DNA from: Malania oleifera
Lineage: Eukaryota > Streptophyta > Magnoliopsida > Santalales > Ximeniaceae
Direction of reading: 5' to 3'
Length of the DNA: 64,000 nt
Assembly: GCF_029873635.1 (NCBI RefSeq)
Contig: NC_080423.1
Coordinates: forward strand, 94,516,691 to 94,580,690
Below are positions 1-11,360 of the stretch, in pieces; within the stretch, counting starts at the first letter, position 1; each line of letters begins with the position of its first letter. Below the pieces are notes generated by a model that was not told the DNA's origin, made no database searches, and was given only the letters and a program-made list of their open reading frames with translations. Both the position numbers and the translations under genes were made by a program.

Positions 1-155
1 TTATTTACTAATACCAAGTCAGGTTCTTCTCGTAGCCGTATCGAATGTAACATGTGGGGTAACCATTATCCTTTTTGTAGTGACGAATCTTATGTGTCCT
101 GAATTATACTTTAAGAAAAATATTGTGGAACTATAAATTTTTACTCTACATGTGA
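1..155. other. Flank outside the CACTA terminus
   Basis: No coding signal or recognisable repeat is visible. The last three bases (TGA, 153-155) are the candidate 3-bp target duplication next to the CACTA terminus. Confidence 0.4.
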
Positions 156-612
156 CACTACAAGAAATAAAGGTATTAGTGACGGTTTTAAATCATTACT
201 AATACTTAAAAAATCGTTACTAATAGTATTAGTGAAGGTTCTCTCAGTATTAGTGACGGGAAAGAACCGTCACTAATAATCTACAACCGTCACTATAAAA
301 TTGCACATATGGTCGGCTCAACTTCGTCACTAAAGCGCATGTATTATTGACGGATTTAATAACCGTCATTAATATGACTATAGTAGTGATGGTCAAGAAA
401 CCGTCACTAATAGTACGTCTTTTAGTGACGATTATTAAAACCGTTACTAATAATGAACTATTAGTAACGATTATAGAACCGTCACTAATATTTGGCCCCC
501 ATAAGGTTGATTATATAGTGACGGTTTTGATCATTTAGTGACAGTTTCTAAACCGTCACTAATACTTCATCTTCCCATTATTAGTAACGGTTTTGCAAAC
601 CGTCACTAATGC
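156..612 (+). mobile_element. CACTA (En/Spm) transposon terminus with subterminal palindromes
   Basis: The segment opens with CACTACAAGAAA, the canonical plant CACTA terminal inverted repeat. About nine inverted pairs follow, of the form TTAGTGACGGTT next to AACCGTCACTAATA, spaced 10-40 bp apart. Such dense subterminal repeats are the transposase-binding region of En/Spm-type elements. No transposase (TNP2/TNPA type) ORF and no matching 3' terminus (TTTCTTGTAGTG) were found in the window, so this is either one end of a decayed element or a deletion derivative. Confidence 0.7.
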
Positions 613-3189
613 TTTGAAAAAATTAAATATTTTTTTAAATTCCTGTAAAGACCTTTAATTACATTTTAAAATACATAAAAGCCAAAATTACTAAAACATT
701 CATAAATTATTAAAATTTAAAATACAAATTGTTCAAAATTAAAATACGTACAAGTAAAAATTCAAATTAAAACATACAAATTAATTATGCTCAGTTAACA
801 AGAAATACAGGAAAAATAAAAAGTTTCGCGCATTCGACTCAACTAAAATGTCTGGCATCGTTGTAGTGTTTTGAGAGCCACAAACCCTACAAAATAATAA
901 TTTCACAAGAAATTAGCTAGCTAGTATATAATGTTTGAACATATATATATACATAGCATGATTTTATGTTCATAACCAAAGAACAATCCATATTTAATCA
1001 CTTAATGTATGCACTTTATGACCATTTTATCATATTTTATTTTTGCAAAAATCAATTGAAATTTCGGCAGCATGCCGTCTGTAAATAGAACATTTTTTCA
1101 TAACAAAACATACATACAAGCTTGAAGCAATTTAGTATACTCAATATTTCAGTAATAATTCATTCAACACAAGCAGTTCAGTATACTCAATATTTGACAA
1201 TGTTCCATTTAACACAAGCAGTTCAGTATGATCAATCTACACATTTCATACAAACAATCAAGTTAAGTAGGTCCTTGCAAGCATCAGTTAAGCATAATTA
1301 TTTTTCATTACGAAGTTAAAATAAATAAAAAGTACAAGATGATTGCATCAATACACCAAAATAAATGCAAATAGTTAGTAACATCCTTAAGAGAAACAAC
1401 GAAAAAACTTTCATGACTTCCAAAAACATTATCAGTTCATGCACAAAAAACGAACACCATCCTCATTAACATCCATTTCTCCCCCTTTGCCATTATCAAA
1501 AATAGGGGGCTGTCACTGCTGATGATCTAAGAATGGTGCTCAGCTCCTCTATATATGTTTTTATGCATGCATTTTTCAATTTAGGATGAAGATCAATCTT
1601 CATTTAGCAATCACTCATCATTTCAATAACAATTTAAGCATGCATCATATTATAAACATTTAGCACTTGATTTTTGGGTTTTGATTATTTTGGGAAAAAT
1701 TTTAACAAAATTTTGGCAACATGCCGTGTGTAAATAGAATATTTTCCAAATTTGTAAATCAAAAAGAGTATACCAGATAGCCTAACAGTTTTTTATAGCA
1801 TATAAAACATAAATCACTACATCAGCCATGCAGATGGCATTCCAGATAAGGCATGCAATCTAATAGCTCAAATAATAGGTCATACAAAATATAAATCATC
1901 TATCAAAGAAATGTAATCATTCACTTAGTTTGCAAAAATGAGACACAAATTTTCACTTGCTTTTCTGAGTGACCATCCAAGAACACGTCTGAACTCTGCA
2001 AGCACTTATGGGGCAGATGTGTGCAGGATTTCTCTCTCTTCCGATGCAAGCCTCTTGTGCAGTCTCTTCTGATGATCTGCAAAGTCCACGAATAAATCCT
2101 TTAGCTCCTTTGCTATCCTATATTCTACAGTTCCTGAGTGACAGAGCTTTAATTCTTCGCCAATTATAACATTTGTGCTCTGTAATTCCTACTACAATAT
2201 GAGAATCATAAAATCAATTATGCAATTCAACAACAGAGCTCCAACAGTAGCACAAAATCTCACTTTTATAGTTGATGATATTTCCTAAAAAATTAATAAA
2301 AATAAAAATGAAAGAACTTGTCAGGGACTTCGGTTTTAGGTTCCCAATTAATGGTTTAAACCATCCATGCCTTAGTATCTTTTTAGTTACCACCCACGGC
2401 CTACAGAAAATGAACAAAACAATGAAAGCTAACTAACAATTACTAAAAATCCAATATAGTTCAATATAGAAATAGAAGAAAAAGCGGACATTGTACAATC
2501 AACAATAACTACGCATTAAGTTGATACATTCGTGTTGAAGATGTTATAATGTGATTTGGATTGTCCAAAAATTCCCATAGTTTCTCCAGGTTCTCTTTAG
2601 AATCCAACGTAATCATTCTCCCCGTATATGTCTCTGAAAACAAGCTTGGGAAAATGCAGACTTGTGTTGATAAGGTAGTCTGCTTCTATAGGAATTCAAC
2701 AACTTTTGCTGGGGACAAGTCTTTCTCCAAATTGTCAATTAATACGAAATGGTCTTAGCTAGTGATTCTATTTTGGGAAAATTTTAACGAAATTTTGGCA
2801 GCATGCCTTCTGTAAATAGAACATTTCCTATAAAGACATGCTCCGAAAACCTGGTTGTTTACAACAAGTAATTCAGATTAAACATGCAAGAACCTAAAAA
2901 TATCTACCAGCATGCAATACACAAGTCACTACATCAGTCATGCAGGTGGCATTCAGTTCAATTAGCATACACTCATATTACTTGAACTATCAGCATGCAA
3001 TACATAAGTCACTACATCAGTCATGCAGTTGGCGTTTTAGACAAATATACAATCCAAGATATTTAAGCGATTCAGTATAGTCCAATGTAGTTCATGTCAA
3101 AATATAAACTATCCATTAAAGAGATATGATTATTTAATTCAATATGGATAGTAGGTTATCATGCTGATCTCATAAGGCATATAGGAAAA
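613..3189. other. Non-coding, repeat-derived stretch with dispersed short repeats
   Basis: No convincing ORF. A roughly 50-bp motif containing GGCARCATGCCG and TGTAAATAGAA occurs three times in direct orientation (about 1044-1096, 1688-1741 and 2769-2822) and once inverted near 5665-5705. Another unit, AGCATGCAATACAYAAGTCA with what follows, is repeated at about 2909-2956 and 2990-3036, with a weaker copy near 1808. A short unit (ACACAAGCAGTTCAGTAT) is repeated at about 1169 and 1213. The stretch may be CACTA interior or fragments of Gypsy LTRs; the sequence does not decide. Confidence 0.35.
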
Positions 3190-3480
3190 GATGGAATAGG
3201 GATGCCTTTGGTGATGTGTACATTCAAAAGTCTAATACTTTAAGGGAGACTTGAGGATATTGATCATAAAAAAGACTTGGGTAAATATCTCAAACGATTT
3301 AGTTAGCAGGGGATTTTCTTTTAAGAATGATTTCGAGGCTTTGCTAATGAAGAAGGAGATAAGTTGGAAATAAACAGTGAGGGTTTAAATGGGTCAAATT
3401 CAATATATGCAATATTGGATTGGGGAACCAATGGGAACAAAGCAATATAGAGAAACTCTAAAATATATTATCAGGATAAA
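3190..3480 (+). pseudogene. L1-type LINE fragment (endonuclease-RT linker)
   Basis: The + strand reads RDAFGDVYIQKSNTLRE and, after stops and frame changes, a stretch like FEALLMKKEISWK. These resemble the linker between endonuclease and reverse transcriptase in plant L1 LINEs (typically WN..VFGN and then E..W.Q.SR..WL). Several stop codons interrupt it and neither catalytic domain is present. This is a short dead relic, identified from two motifs only. Confidence 0.4.
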
Positions 3481-3549
3481 AGTTAAAACACAACTTAACT
3501 AACCTTGAACCTTTGCGTACATACATGGGCCCCTATTTTGTTCTTCATT
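3481..3549. other. Spacer before LTR
   Basis: Nothing recognisable; AT-rich sequence between the L1 relic and the LTR start. Confidence 0.3.
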
Positions 3550-5735
3550 TGTAGAGACCCAAAGAATTATAAAAATTCAATAATAAAAGAGGGAGAAAAG
3601 GGAAATTTTTAAAAGGGTTCACAACAAGATCCCGTCGACGATCGCAAAACATTCGTCAACGAAGTGGCTTATTGGGATCGTCGACAAAGACACGTGTCTC
3701 GTCGATGAGAAATTACTGAGAGGGGTGTTTCAGGGCCTAAAATTCGTCGACAAGGAATAAGTGCTCGTCAATGAACCTTCTTCTTGAGCTCATCGACAAG
3801 ATGACGTGACGAGTATGCATTTTATAAATTGTTGAACTCGGTTTTTTGGCAAGAAGATTTTGCCTGTAAAGTTCTCTCTATAAAATTTTCACCCTCCTCA
3901 CCTTCTCTCTAACTTTATAGCTCGATTCTTCATTGGAACAACGATCCTAAGCCGCCACGCTACTCTTGGGAAGTTTCTCTTCATTTCTGTAGGAATGGAT
4001 TGTTGGTTAGGCTAACTTGGGAACGATCCCAAAATTTGGGTAAGTTAGTTAATTTCAGTTTTATTAAGTATTTGGTGTTTCTGTATTGAGGATAATATGT
4101 TAGGAAAGATAATACTGAAGTTTTGTTGGGGAAATGTTAATTTCAGGGTGTTGTGTTGGGAACACTGCAGGTGTAGGATTGAGTGTTTTGTGGGCTTCTC
4201 AGTGAGCCAGGTAAGATGATAAACTAAATCAGTATTTCCATGAAATTATTTATTAATCTTCAGCTTTTATTTTCAAGGAAATTATTTATGTTATAAAACT
4301 AAATTTGGAAATACTTATGTTTTCAGGAAAATGATTTTAATACTGTTCAGCAGGAAATATGATTTTGTGCAGATGTTATGAATAGAATAATATTCACTTT
4401 TATGTAACATGACTAGGAAAATTATGTGATTTTATGAATTATCATAATATTATGTTTTTAGAATCAACATGTTATTATTGTTTTCAGGAAAATTTTAAAA
4501 ACAATATGGGAACTATGTTTAAAGTATGATATCAAAACAGTACAGAGATTTCAAACTATGTGTGTTAAATATATGTCGGCGTAAGAGACGTGGTTTTATA
4601 TGATATGCTGACGCAAGGGCCGTGATTTTACATGATATGATATGCCGGTGTAAGGGTTGTGGTTTTATATGATATGTCAGCGTAAGGGCTGGGGTTTTAT
4701 ATGATATGCTATGCTGACGTAAGGGTCGTGGTTTCCATGTTTTATTATGTCGGCATAAGGGTCATGGTTTATACATTATGATATGCAAAAATACATGAAA
4801 ATATTATTTTGACAAATGTTATTGTGAAACAACTATATATCGTTATTTAAGATTTACTATATGTTATCAGAACCCGGATGACTTGATTTAGGCTTTCAGG
4901 AAGCATGGTACCGTAGCTATATGATCACGATCATGTATATGTTAGTGCTACCACATGTTGTAAGGGACAGTGGGAGATCGATAGTCAATGTGGTTTATAG
5001 TAGTGTAGGTGTCCCTCTGGCATCTGAACCAGGAGGGGCAAACCCATTGTACTTACAGACTTATATTGATCTAGCGTGGTTGGCCAACCATTGCTAGATC
5101 TTGCCTTTGGGCTACACAACCTAGTCATGTGGGGGTAAGACATGACACCAGCCAACTATCCATATAAGGTGTTATTTCATGTACAGTTATATATACGATG
5201 ATTTCATGTACAGTTATATATATGATGATTTCATGTATAGAAACTCAGTATGTTATACCTTGTTATAATAAATTATGTTTTAAACAGATATGATACAGAC
5301 AGTTCTACCACATATGATTTATGTACTGTTATATCTATAACACGAAATTACTCATGTTGTCACACACTGATATTAGTTTATTTCCCTTATTGAGAGGTGT
5401 CTCACCCCAGCTATATAAACATTTCAGGAAATATAGGTAGAGGAGCGGATAGAGCTCCACGACAGTAGAGACCAGTGGGGCTACCTTATCTGAAGGGTGA
5501 GTTGTTAACTAGGATCAGGTTTTTTTTTGGGTTGAGACCCTAGGGTACTTTTGGCCTTTTGGCCTTTTGGTGGATGATTGTATATATAACAGGTTTAGTA
5601 GAACTCTGCTCTTGTGATTGGTTGGATGATATGTATGTGATTACATTTCCTGATTTATTTTCAAACGGCATGTTGCCGAAATTTCAAAAATTTTTCCAAA
5701 ATTGAATTTTATATCTAAATGTCTTGTGTTTACTT
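3550..5735 (+). mobile_element. Gypsy-type LTR (solo or truncated)
   Basis: It starts TGTAGAGACCCAAAG, like the TGTAACGACCC 5' ends of many plant Ty3/Gypsy LTRs. It contains many CGTCGACGA / TCGTCGATGA repeats (3630-3800), a minisatellite (4572-4775), and a segment CTCACCCCAG...CATTTCAGGAAAT near 5400 typical of the 3' part of such LTRs. A related but diverged segment recurs at 10130-10200. No adjoining primer-binding site or Gypsy coding region is visible, so it may be a solo LTR. The 3' boundary is uncertain because copia-type sequence begins about 5740. Confidence 0.5.
4572..4775 (+). repeat. Six-copy minisatellite of 32-38 bp
   Basis: Six imperfect units start near 4572, 4604, 4642, 4674, 4710 and 4747. 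Each carries ATGYYGRCGTAAGGG followed by CGTGGTTTTATATGATAT with substitutions. The array lies inside the Gypsy-type LTR and does not code for protein. Confidence 0.75.
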
Positions 5736-5739
5736 TCCT

Positions 5740-5996
5740 ACCCTAGCCATTTTTTGTTGATGTCAAAAAGGGGGAGAAATATCTAATGCGAAATTGGGAA
5801 AGCTAAATACATCTAAATACATATCAGAATTGAGCTTTATTGACAATTAAAATTGAATGCAAAATTTGTTTTAGTTGGTCTTCTGTTGTTATATGCTTGT
5901 ACTTCAAATTTAAATTTTATGCATATACTTAGGGGGAACCTGTTGGTTTTTCCCACTTTTACAAATTGTTTTTGTCATCATTAAAAAAGGGGAGAA
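5740..5996 (+). mobile_element. 3' untranslated end and polypurine tract of a SIRE-like copia element
   Basis: TGATGTCAAAAAGGGGGAG at about 5759-5777 and a second TTGTCATCATTAAAAAAGGGGAGAA at about 5972-5996 are hallmarks of the region between the pol ORF and the 3' LTR in SIRE/Maximus-type Ty1/copia elements. The second one is the polypurine tract and abuts the LTR start TGTTGACTC at 5997. The coding part of the element is not in the window. Confidence 0.55.
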
Positions 5997-6474
5997 TGTT
6001 GACTCTATGAGTCTGATCCCGTTTTGATTATGAGAAAAACTAATGTTTCTCACATGTGCACTGAGCTTCTTGAACATGTTTATCCTTAGCACGTACTGTT
6101 GGTAGGAACTCAAGCAAGTCATACGGACTATAAAGATCAAATTTCATTTATGGCGTTTGAAGAATCTAAAGAATGAAGACCTATTTTCTATTGTATTTGC
6201 ATTCATTTTTATATTGGTCTGTAATAATTTATATCAGTCTATAATAATCTCTGCATGTCATGTATGTAGGTAATTGTAAGCTCAACATGACTGTAGATTG
6301 ACCATAGGGACTGAATGACCTTAAGGCAAGACGCCGAATTTTTTCGGTGTCCTCTAATGACCCTAGAAAGACCTTAGGTCCCAGCACATGCACATAAAAT
6401 TCTCCCCATAATCACTTATAATATCAAGGGAATAAATTAAAGTTTAAAAGGACTAAATAGGAAAAATTGTGAGA

Positions 6475-6842
6475 GGTCGAGCGATCGAACCCGTTGTGCT
6501 CAAAACACTTCGGGCACCCGAATGACTGAGAAGTCAGCGAGTTGACTTGGTTTTGAACCAAATATGAATGTACCGTCTACGGGCGACCGAACCCCTAAAC
6601 TAACTTTTTCCACCAACTCAGCCAACTGAACATTTACATTCAAATTGGGCCTCAGGTGACTGAACATATGAGTTCGATTAACCGAACTTAGCTTCGACCA
6701 CCCGAACCGCGCAAAAAAATTTTTGACTTTTGTTCAGCCAACCAAGCTTGAACTCGGGCACCCGAACCTTAAAAGATGACCTTTTTAGCTGAGTCAATTC
6801 GGGCGACTGAGCCATAGTTCAGCCACCCGAATCCTCTCGGGT
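6475..6842 (+). repeat. Dispersed CGGGCACCCGAA palindromic motifs inside the copia LTR
   Basis: Variants of TCGGGCACCCGAAC occur at about 6510, 6583, 6702, 6754, 6798 and 6822, with spacing of roughly 45-120 bp. The core is nearly self-complementary (CGGG..CCCG). They are confined to the first half of the LTR. Confidence 0.55.
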
Positions 6843-7869
6843 TACTTAATAATTTACCATGGTTAAAAGGGTTAAATAGGGTTAATTTTTCTAAATTGAT
6901 TTAAAACGAATTTAATAATGCCCTAATGTCCTAAACGGTCATAATTAGACCTTGGTCTATATATATGAGCTCATTTGTGAGGATTAGTAATAGATTAGCA
7001 AAAATCCTCTCAATTTTTGAAATCCTATTTTGCCCAAATACTCTCATTTCTTCATTCCCTTCATACATTTTAGCATTGTGAGAGTTCCTTTGATTGTGCT
7101 AGTGTTTATTAGAAATTGCTAATACTCCCATTGCTCTAATTGATTATTGATATTGATTTTAAGGGAGTTTAGTTAAATTTATCCCACAAATTTGAATATA
7201 ATAAATCTTGTGTTGGGATAAACTCATAAGTTTAAGGATTCTTGCATTGTTATTGCAATATTCCTAGAGCTATATTTTGTTGTGCAAATATTTTTCACAA
7301 GCTATAATTTTTTCAAACTACTCTTGTGCTTATTTCATTGAAGGAAAATATTTTGAGTTAGTTTGAATATTTGATTAGCATATTTGAAATTCTGATTTGT
7401 TATTGAGATTTTCTATAACTTGTTTAAAAGATATAGCTTGATTAGAACACTTTTGAGCATACTTGTTATTAAATCTTGTTGAGTGTTGCTTGCACAAAGA
7501 TACACATCACTAAGCTTATAATTACCTATATTGTTGATGTGCATGTGATTAATTACATTTGGTACATATCTGCTTAACTGAGAAGCATAATCACTGTACC
7601 GGTTATATTGTAAAAAATACTGTTGTATTCCAAGCGTGACCTAAGGGGGCGGTAATCTAGCCCGGTTAGGTTTGGTTGTGAAGGTTGAGGTTAGCCATGT
7701 GTTAATTAACCTGGTTGTAAAGGTTGAGATCAGCCCTGTGCTAATTGAGCTGATTGTTTAGGTGCCGTTCCACCCGTTAAGTGAGGTTATAGTGGTAATC
7801 TTTGTGCTTATTAGTCAAGGAGGGGACGTAGGCAATTTGTTTAATCTCGATAACATATCTAGTGTCATC

Positions 7870-9660
7870 TCCTTGATCGGTGCAAACTGCAAGTGCATAG
7901 TATCGTAGTTTTATAATATAATGATGTGTAGAGTATCGTCCTTAGGGATTGATGTTTTAACTTTACCAAGTACTGAAATTTTACTAACCTTGATTTTATT
8001 TAGAAAGATTAATAATTTTAGACTGCAAAATTTAAATAAAACTACTTTAAATAAACTATTCAAGAGAATTTAAAATTGGATGTCGCATATGAAATTATTG
8101 ATGGTGAAAACTTCTAAAAAACCAATTTCATCTAGTTTCTCACTATGCTTGACTCATTTAGTTAATTCGATTTCGTTTTCTCTGTTTGTTAGCAAACTGC
8201 CAATTTTTCCAAAAGCCTATTTCGATAGTCAATCAGAACTTATTCTTATTTATTATTTAATATAAGAGTATGCAAATTAATAACGCAAGAACGCAATAAA
8301 ACCCTCGATTTTTTTTTATGCTACGTAGGTTCATACAAGTTTTTCGATCTCTATATTTACCTACGCTGAATTATCCAAGATCTATCCTATAATCCTCACT
8401 TTTGATAGCAAATCACAAGACTAATATCATTTAATTAATGGTCAGTCAATTAAAAGCATTAAGCACAGAATAACTCAAACAAACATTAATGAAAACTATT
8501 TCAGATTAACATCAAAGAGCAAACATAATTCGAAACTGGCTACATCATTTTCTTAGAATACAAAAATTTAGTTCATTCCGAAAATTAAATCCAACATAAC
8601 AGATTTCACAATATTTTCTTCTATTTGGAGAGAACGGGAAAGATCAACACTCGTAGCACCGCCGTCAGGCGTCACGAACACCCCGAACACCGTCGTTATT
8701 CGCCGCCTTCCGATTTTGAAAAGATATTATTTTTGCATGCCTTTAACGCTCATTTGCTGGCTATGTGTGTATCTTTACAGCACCTCCAAAAGAAAACCAC
8801 AAGAAAGCTCCAAAAAAATTATTTTTCCAAAAAAAATGGTGTGTAATCCGGCCTCCCTTGTGTCTCACCAAGAAAAATAGTCCTTTTTTTCCTCTCCTGT
8901 GGTGCGGCCTCCTTCAGCTCCAGCGCACGCTGCCTCTCAACCCCCGGCTCCTTCCCCTCTCTGGCGCACAACCTCCCTCAAGAAACCCTCCTAGGAAGAT
9001 GTCTCCTTTTTTACTTTCCTTTTCTTTTCTTTTCTTTCTTTCTTTCCTTTCTTTTCCTTTCTTTCTTTCTTTCCTTTGTGTCCCAGCGCCTCACCCAGCG
9101 CATGATGACCCGGCTGCATGGCCGGGTCACATCTCACCTTTCTTTTATTTTTATTTATTTTTATTATTTTTTTCTTTTATTTTTTCAAAGGTACACGGTT
9201 TGCCCTCTTTCTTCAAGTCTGATTTCAACCCTTCTACAGCCCTTAACTCTCAAAACTCGAAACATGAAAGTTGTAGATCTATTTCTCATATTTTCCTAGA
9301 ATTTTGAATCGTCTCGATCGGAGCTCTGACGAGAAAGTTACACCCAGATTACGAAGAATTATCTAAATAGTCCACAAAAAGGCGTATGGTAACTTTACTT
9401 CTGATTTCGACCTTGGTGCAACCAGTATTTCGCAAAAAGCAAAGCATAAAAATTGTAAAGCATTTTCTTATCTTTCTACGACATCTTGAATCATCTGAAT
9501 CGGAGGTCGGATGAGAGAGTTACGCACCAATTAGAAAGTACCATCGGTTTTTAGCTTCCAACAGTTGTTTTGTAATAAAAAAAAAACACCAAAATTTCAT
9601 ACATTACTCAATAAAACCAAAATTTTATAAATAGAACACAATGTTAGAATATTGAGAATA
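7870..9660. mobile_element. LTR-like insertion inside the copia LTR (Tat/Ogre-like character)
   Basis: It opens near GTGCAAACTGCAAGTGCATAGTATCG and GAGTATCGTCCTTAGGGATT (7880-7950), a signature I associate with LTRs of large plant Gypsy elements of the Tat/Ogre group. It contains two related segments GAATCRTCTSRATCGGAG at about 9306 and 9488. No ORF with family similarity is present; the 180-codon frame at 8765-9307 is low-complexity. Ends and target duplication are unresolved, so family and limits are tentative. Confidence 0.35.
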
Positions 9661-9939
9661 ATTAGACATTTAAATAAAAAAAATATAATTCGCAATGCAT
9701 GAATTAAAACATCTAATTACGCAATTTAAGCGCATAATTATTCCTTTATTGCTTTATTGTGCATGTTTGGTTAAATTTATATTGTAGTTTAAATTCCATC
9801 GTATATTTACATTGATTTATTTTATATGCACTAGATTAACCTTAGGCTTGTGTAATACTGCTGTTAGTGGATTGACCTAGGGAATAATTTTTTTAAATAC
9901 CAATTCACTCCTCTCTTGGGATTGCACCACAACTAACAT

Positions 9940-10464
9940 AAAATAATAACAAATATATTAATAAATAGAAAACTCAGATATTACAGTTGTATTTTAAACT
10001 ATATAGATGTGAGTTGTACTGTATATTGTTTTACTAGCTAACTCAGTTTCAAATATTTATCAGTATAATATTTATGTAAGCTTAGTTGTTACACACTAGT
10101 GATAGCATATTTTGTCTTACGGAGAATTATCTCATCCCAGTGATTTAACATTTTTTAGGTGATCCAGTTAGACAAGCAGATTAGACTCGCAAATAGAGAG
10201 GTCTTTTGCACTGCCCTTTTTGTAGGGTAAGTGTTTTCAAGGTGATACGTTTTGGGTAGATCTTGGTTTTTGATAGATGTTACTAGGAGATATGTATTGT
10301 ATGTACATTTTGGGGAAATATAGAATTCTGGTATTGTAAATATTGATTGTACAGTTTCTATGTTTTTCGCTGCATAAGAGTATTTCAGTAGATATTACAA
10401 TGACATCAGAGTAAAATATTTATATATTTGGAAAAAAAATGTATGAATTTTTGGGTCGTTACAT
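9940..10464 (+). mobile_element. Gypsy-type LTR 3' fragment
   Basis: This is the 3' half of an LTR related to the one at 3550. It has a CTCATCCCAG...CATTTTTTAGG segment near 10130-10160 and ends in TTTTTGGGTCGTTACA (10449-10464), the usual 3' edge of LTRs that start TGTAACGACCC. It abuts the pararetrovirus fragment directly, so the virus insertion was cut or recombined at this point. Confidence 0.5.
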
Positions 10465-11360
10465 CGACAACTTTGTTTTCCTTTTATACCTTTTATAAGG
10501 TTTTGGTTTTGATGATTTTAAGCTTTTTCTCTTTGACTTTTTATGACTATACTGGGGCAGTCTTTCAAAACCAAATTGTTCGCACCAATTACCTATCTTT
10601 TTTCTTTTGGTCAATCGTTGTTTTTTGAGAAGATTCTTGAATCTCAGGTTATTACATACGTCTATACCTATCAGATTTATAACATGTACAATTTCATCAT
10701 AAGTCCATTTGCCTAAATCCATGTGGTTATAAGTGTCTACATTTTTGTATTCGGCCATCTTTTTCCTAACTATATTAGCAAATAAAGTAGGCAATCCATT
10801 GATAAATTTATCTTTCAAATATTTTGCATCAGAATCTTCCTTTAAAATGACTCTTGTTAAAAAGGTATCCTTATAATATCTAAAATTAGATAATTTTCTA
10901 CACCAGAGATTTTGAAGGAATTCAACTTGTCTTTCTTCAAAGAAGGAAGGAATCCCCACAACAATGTAACATAATCGACAGAGTGAGAGCAGTTATTCCT
11001 GCATATTCAGCTTGTCCATACTCATTAAAAACTACTCCTCCATTTTCATCCATTTTTTGAGAAAAAATTATGTCATGTTTTTGTTCATTAGTCATATAAT
11101 TGAATCACTAAGAATGTAATTGTCCTTCAAATCCTATTACAAGGGTTTTAATTGCTTCTAGAATTGTTTGCTTTTGTATTAAAACATAATTATGTCCTAC
11201 CATAAACATTTGTCTGCAAACATTGACAATTTGATGCTCAGGTAATCCATCTATATTCCACCAGTAGCACATGTTACCTGAATATCCCTTATATGGAATA
11301 GGTTCTTCATATTGTAGGTCTGGAGGAGATGGTCTAGAATAATAGTTTTTTGTTTGGGAT
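10459..11360 (-). pseudogene. Endogenous pararetrovirus coat-protein region (Caulimoviridae), broken
   Basis: Read on the minus strand from about 11360, the first part contains NIDGLPEHQIVN and then GFEGQL, the conserved start of the coat-protein core in Petuvirus/Florendovirus-type caulimovirids. Two stops follow near 11105. A 166-codon open stretch (10959-10459) then covers the remainder of the core (KDKFINGLPTLF, DLGKWTYDEI) and a Lys-rich tail. The usual CCHC zinc knuckle after the basic tail is missing because the sequence passes into an LTR. Family knowledge says this domain is the virion shell. Here it is a dead relic. The match rests on short motifs and order relative to the movement protein. 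Confidence 0.65.

Larger units (their letters stand above)
5997..9935 (+). mobile_element. SIRE/Maximus-like copia 3' LTR, apparently interrupted
   Basis: The LTR starts TGTTGACTCTATGAG directly after a polypurine tract. It contains repeated CGGGCACCCGAA-type motifs (6475-6842), the segment with GTTCCACCCGTTAAGTGAGG and GGGGACGTAGGCAA (7750-7840), and ends with a segment like CAATTCACTCCTCTCTTGGG (9901-9920), the usual 3' edge of these LTRs. About 1.8 kb in the middle (7870-9660) has a different character and looks like a second LTR inserted here. The exact 3' end is not fixed. Confidence 0.5.

Noticed and set aside
861..868. TTGTAGTG as the 3' terminus of the CACTA element
   Set aside because: Only 8 of 12 terminal bases match and the next bases (TTT) do not repeat the TGA target.
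8765..9307. 180-codon + strand open frame
   Set aside because: Composition is dominated by Phe/Ser/Leu from TTTC runs, with no domain. It lies inside an LTR-like insertion.
10428..10628. 66-codon + frame
   Set aside because: It is the shadow of the pararetrovirus coat-protein region on the other strand.
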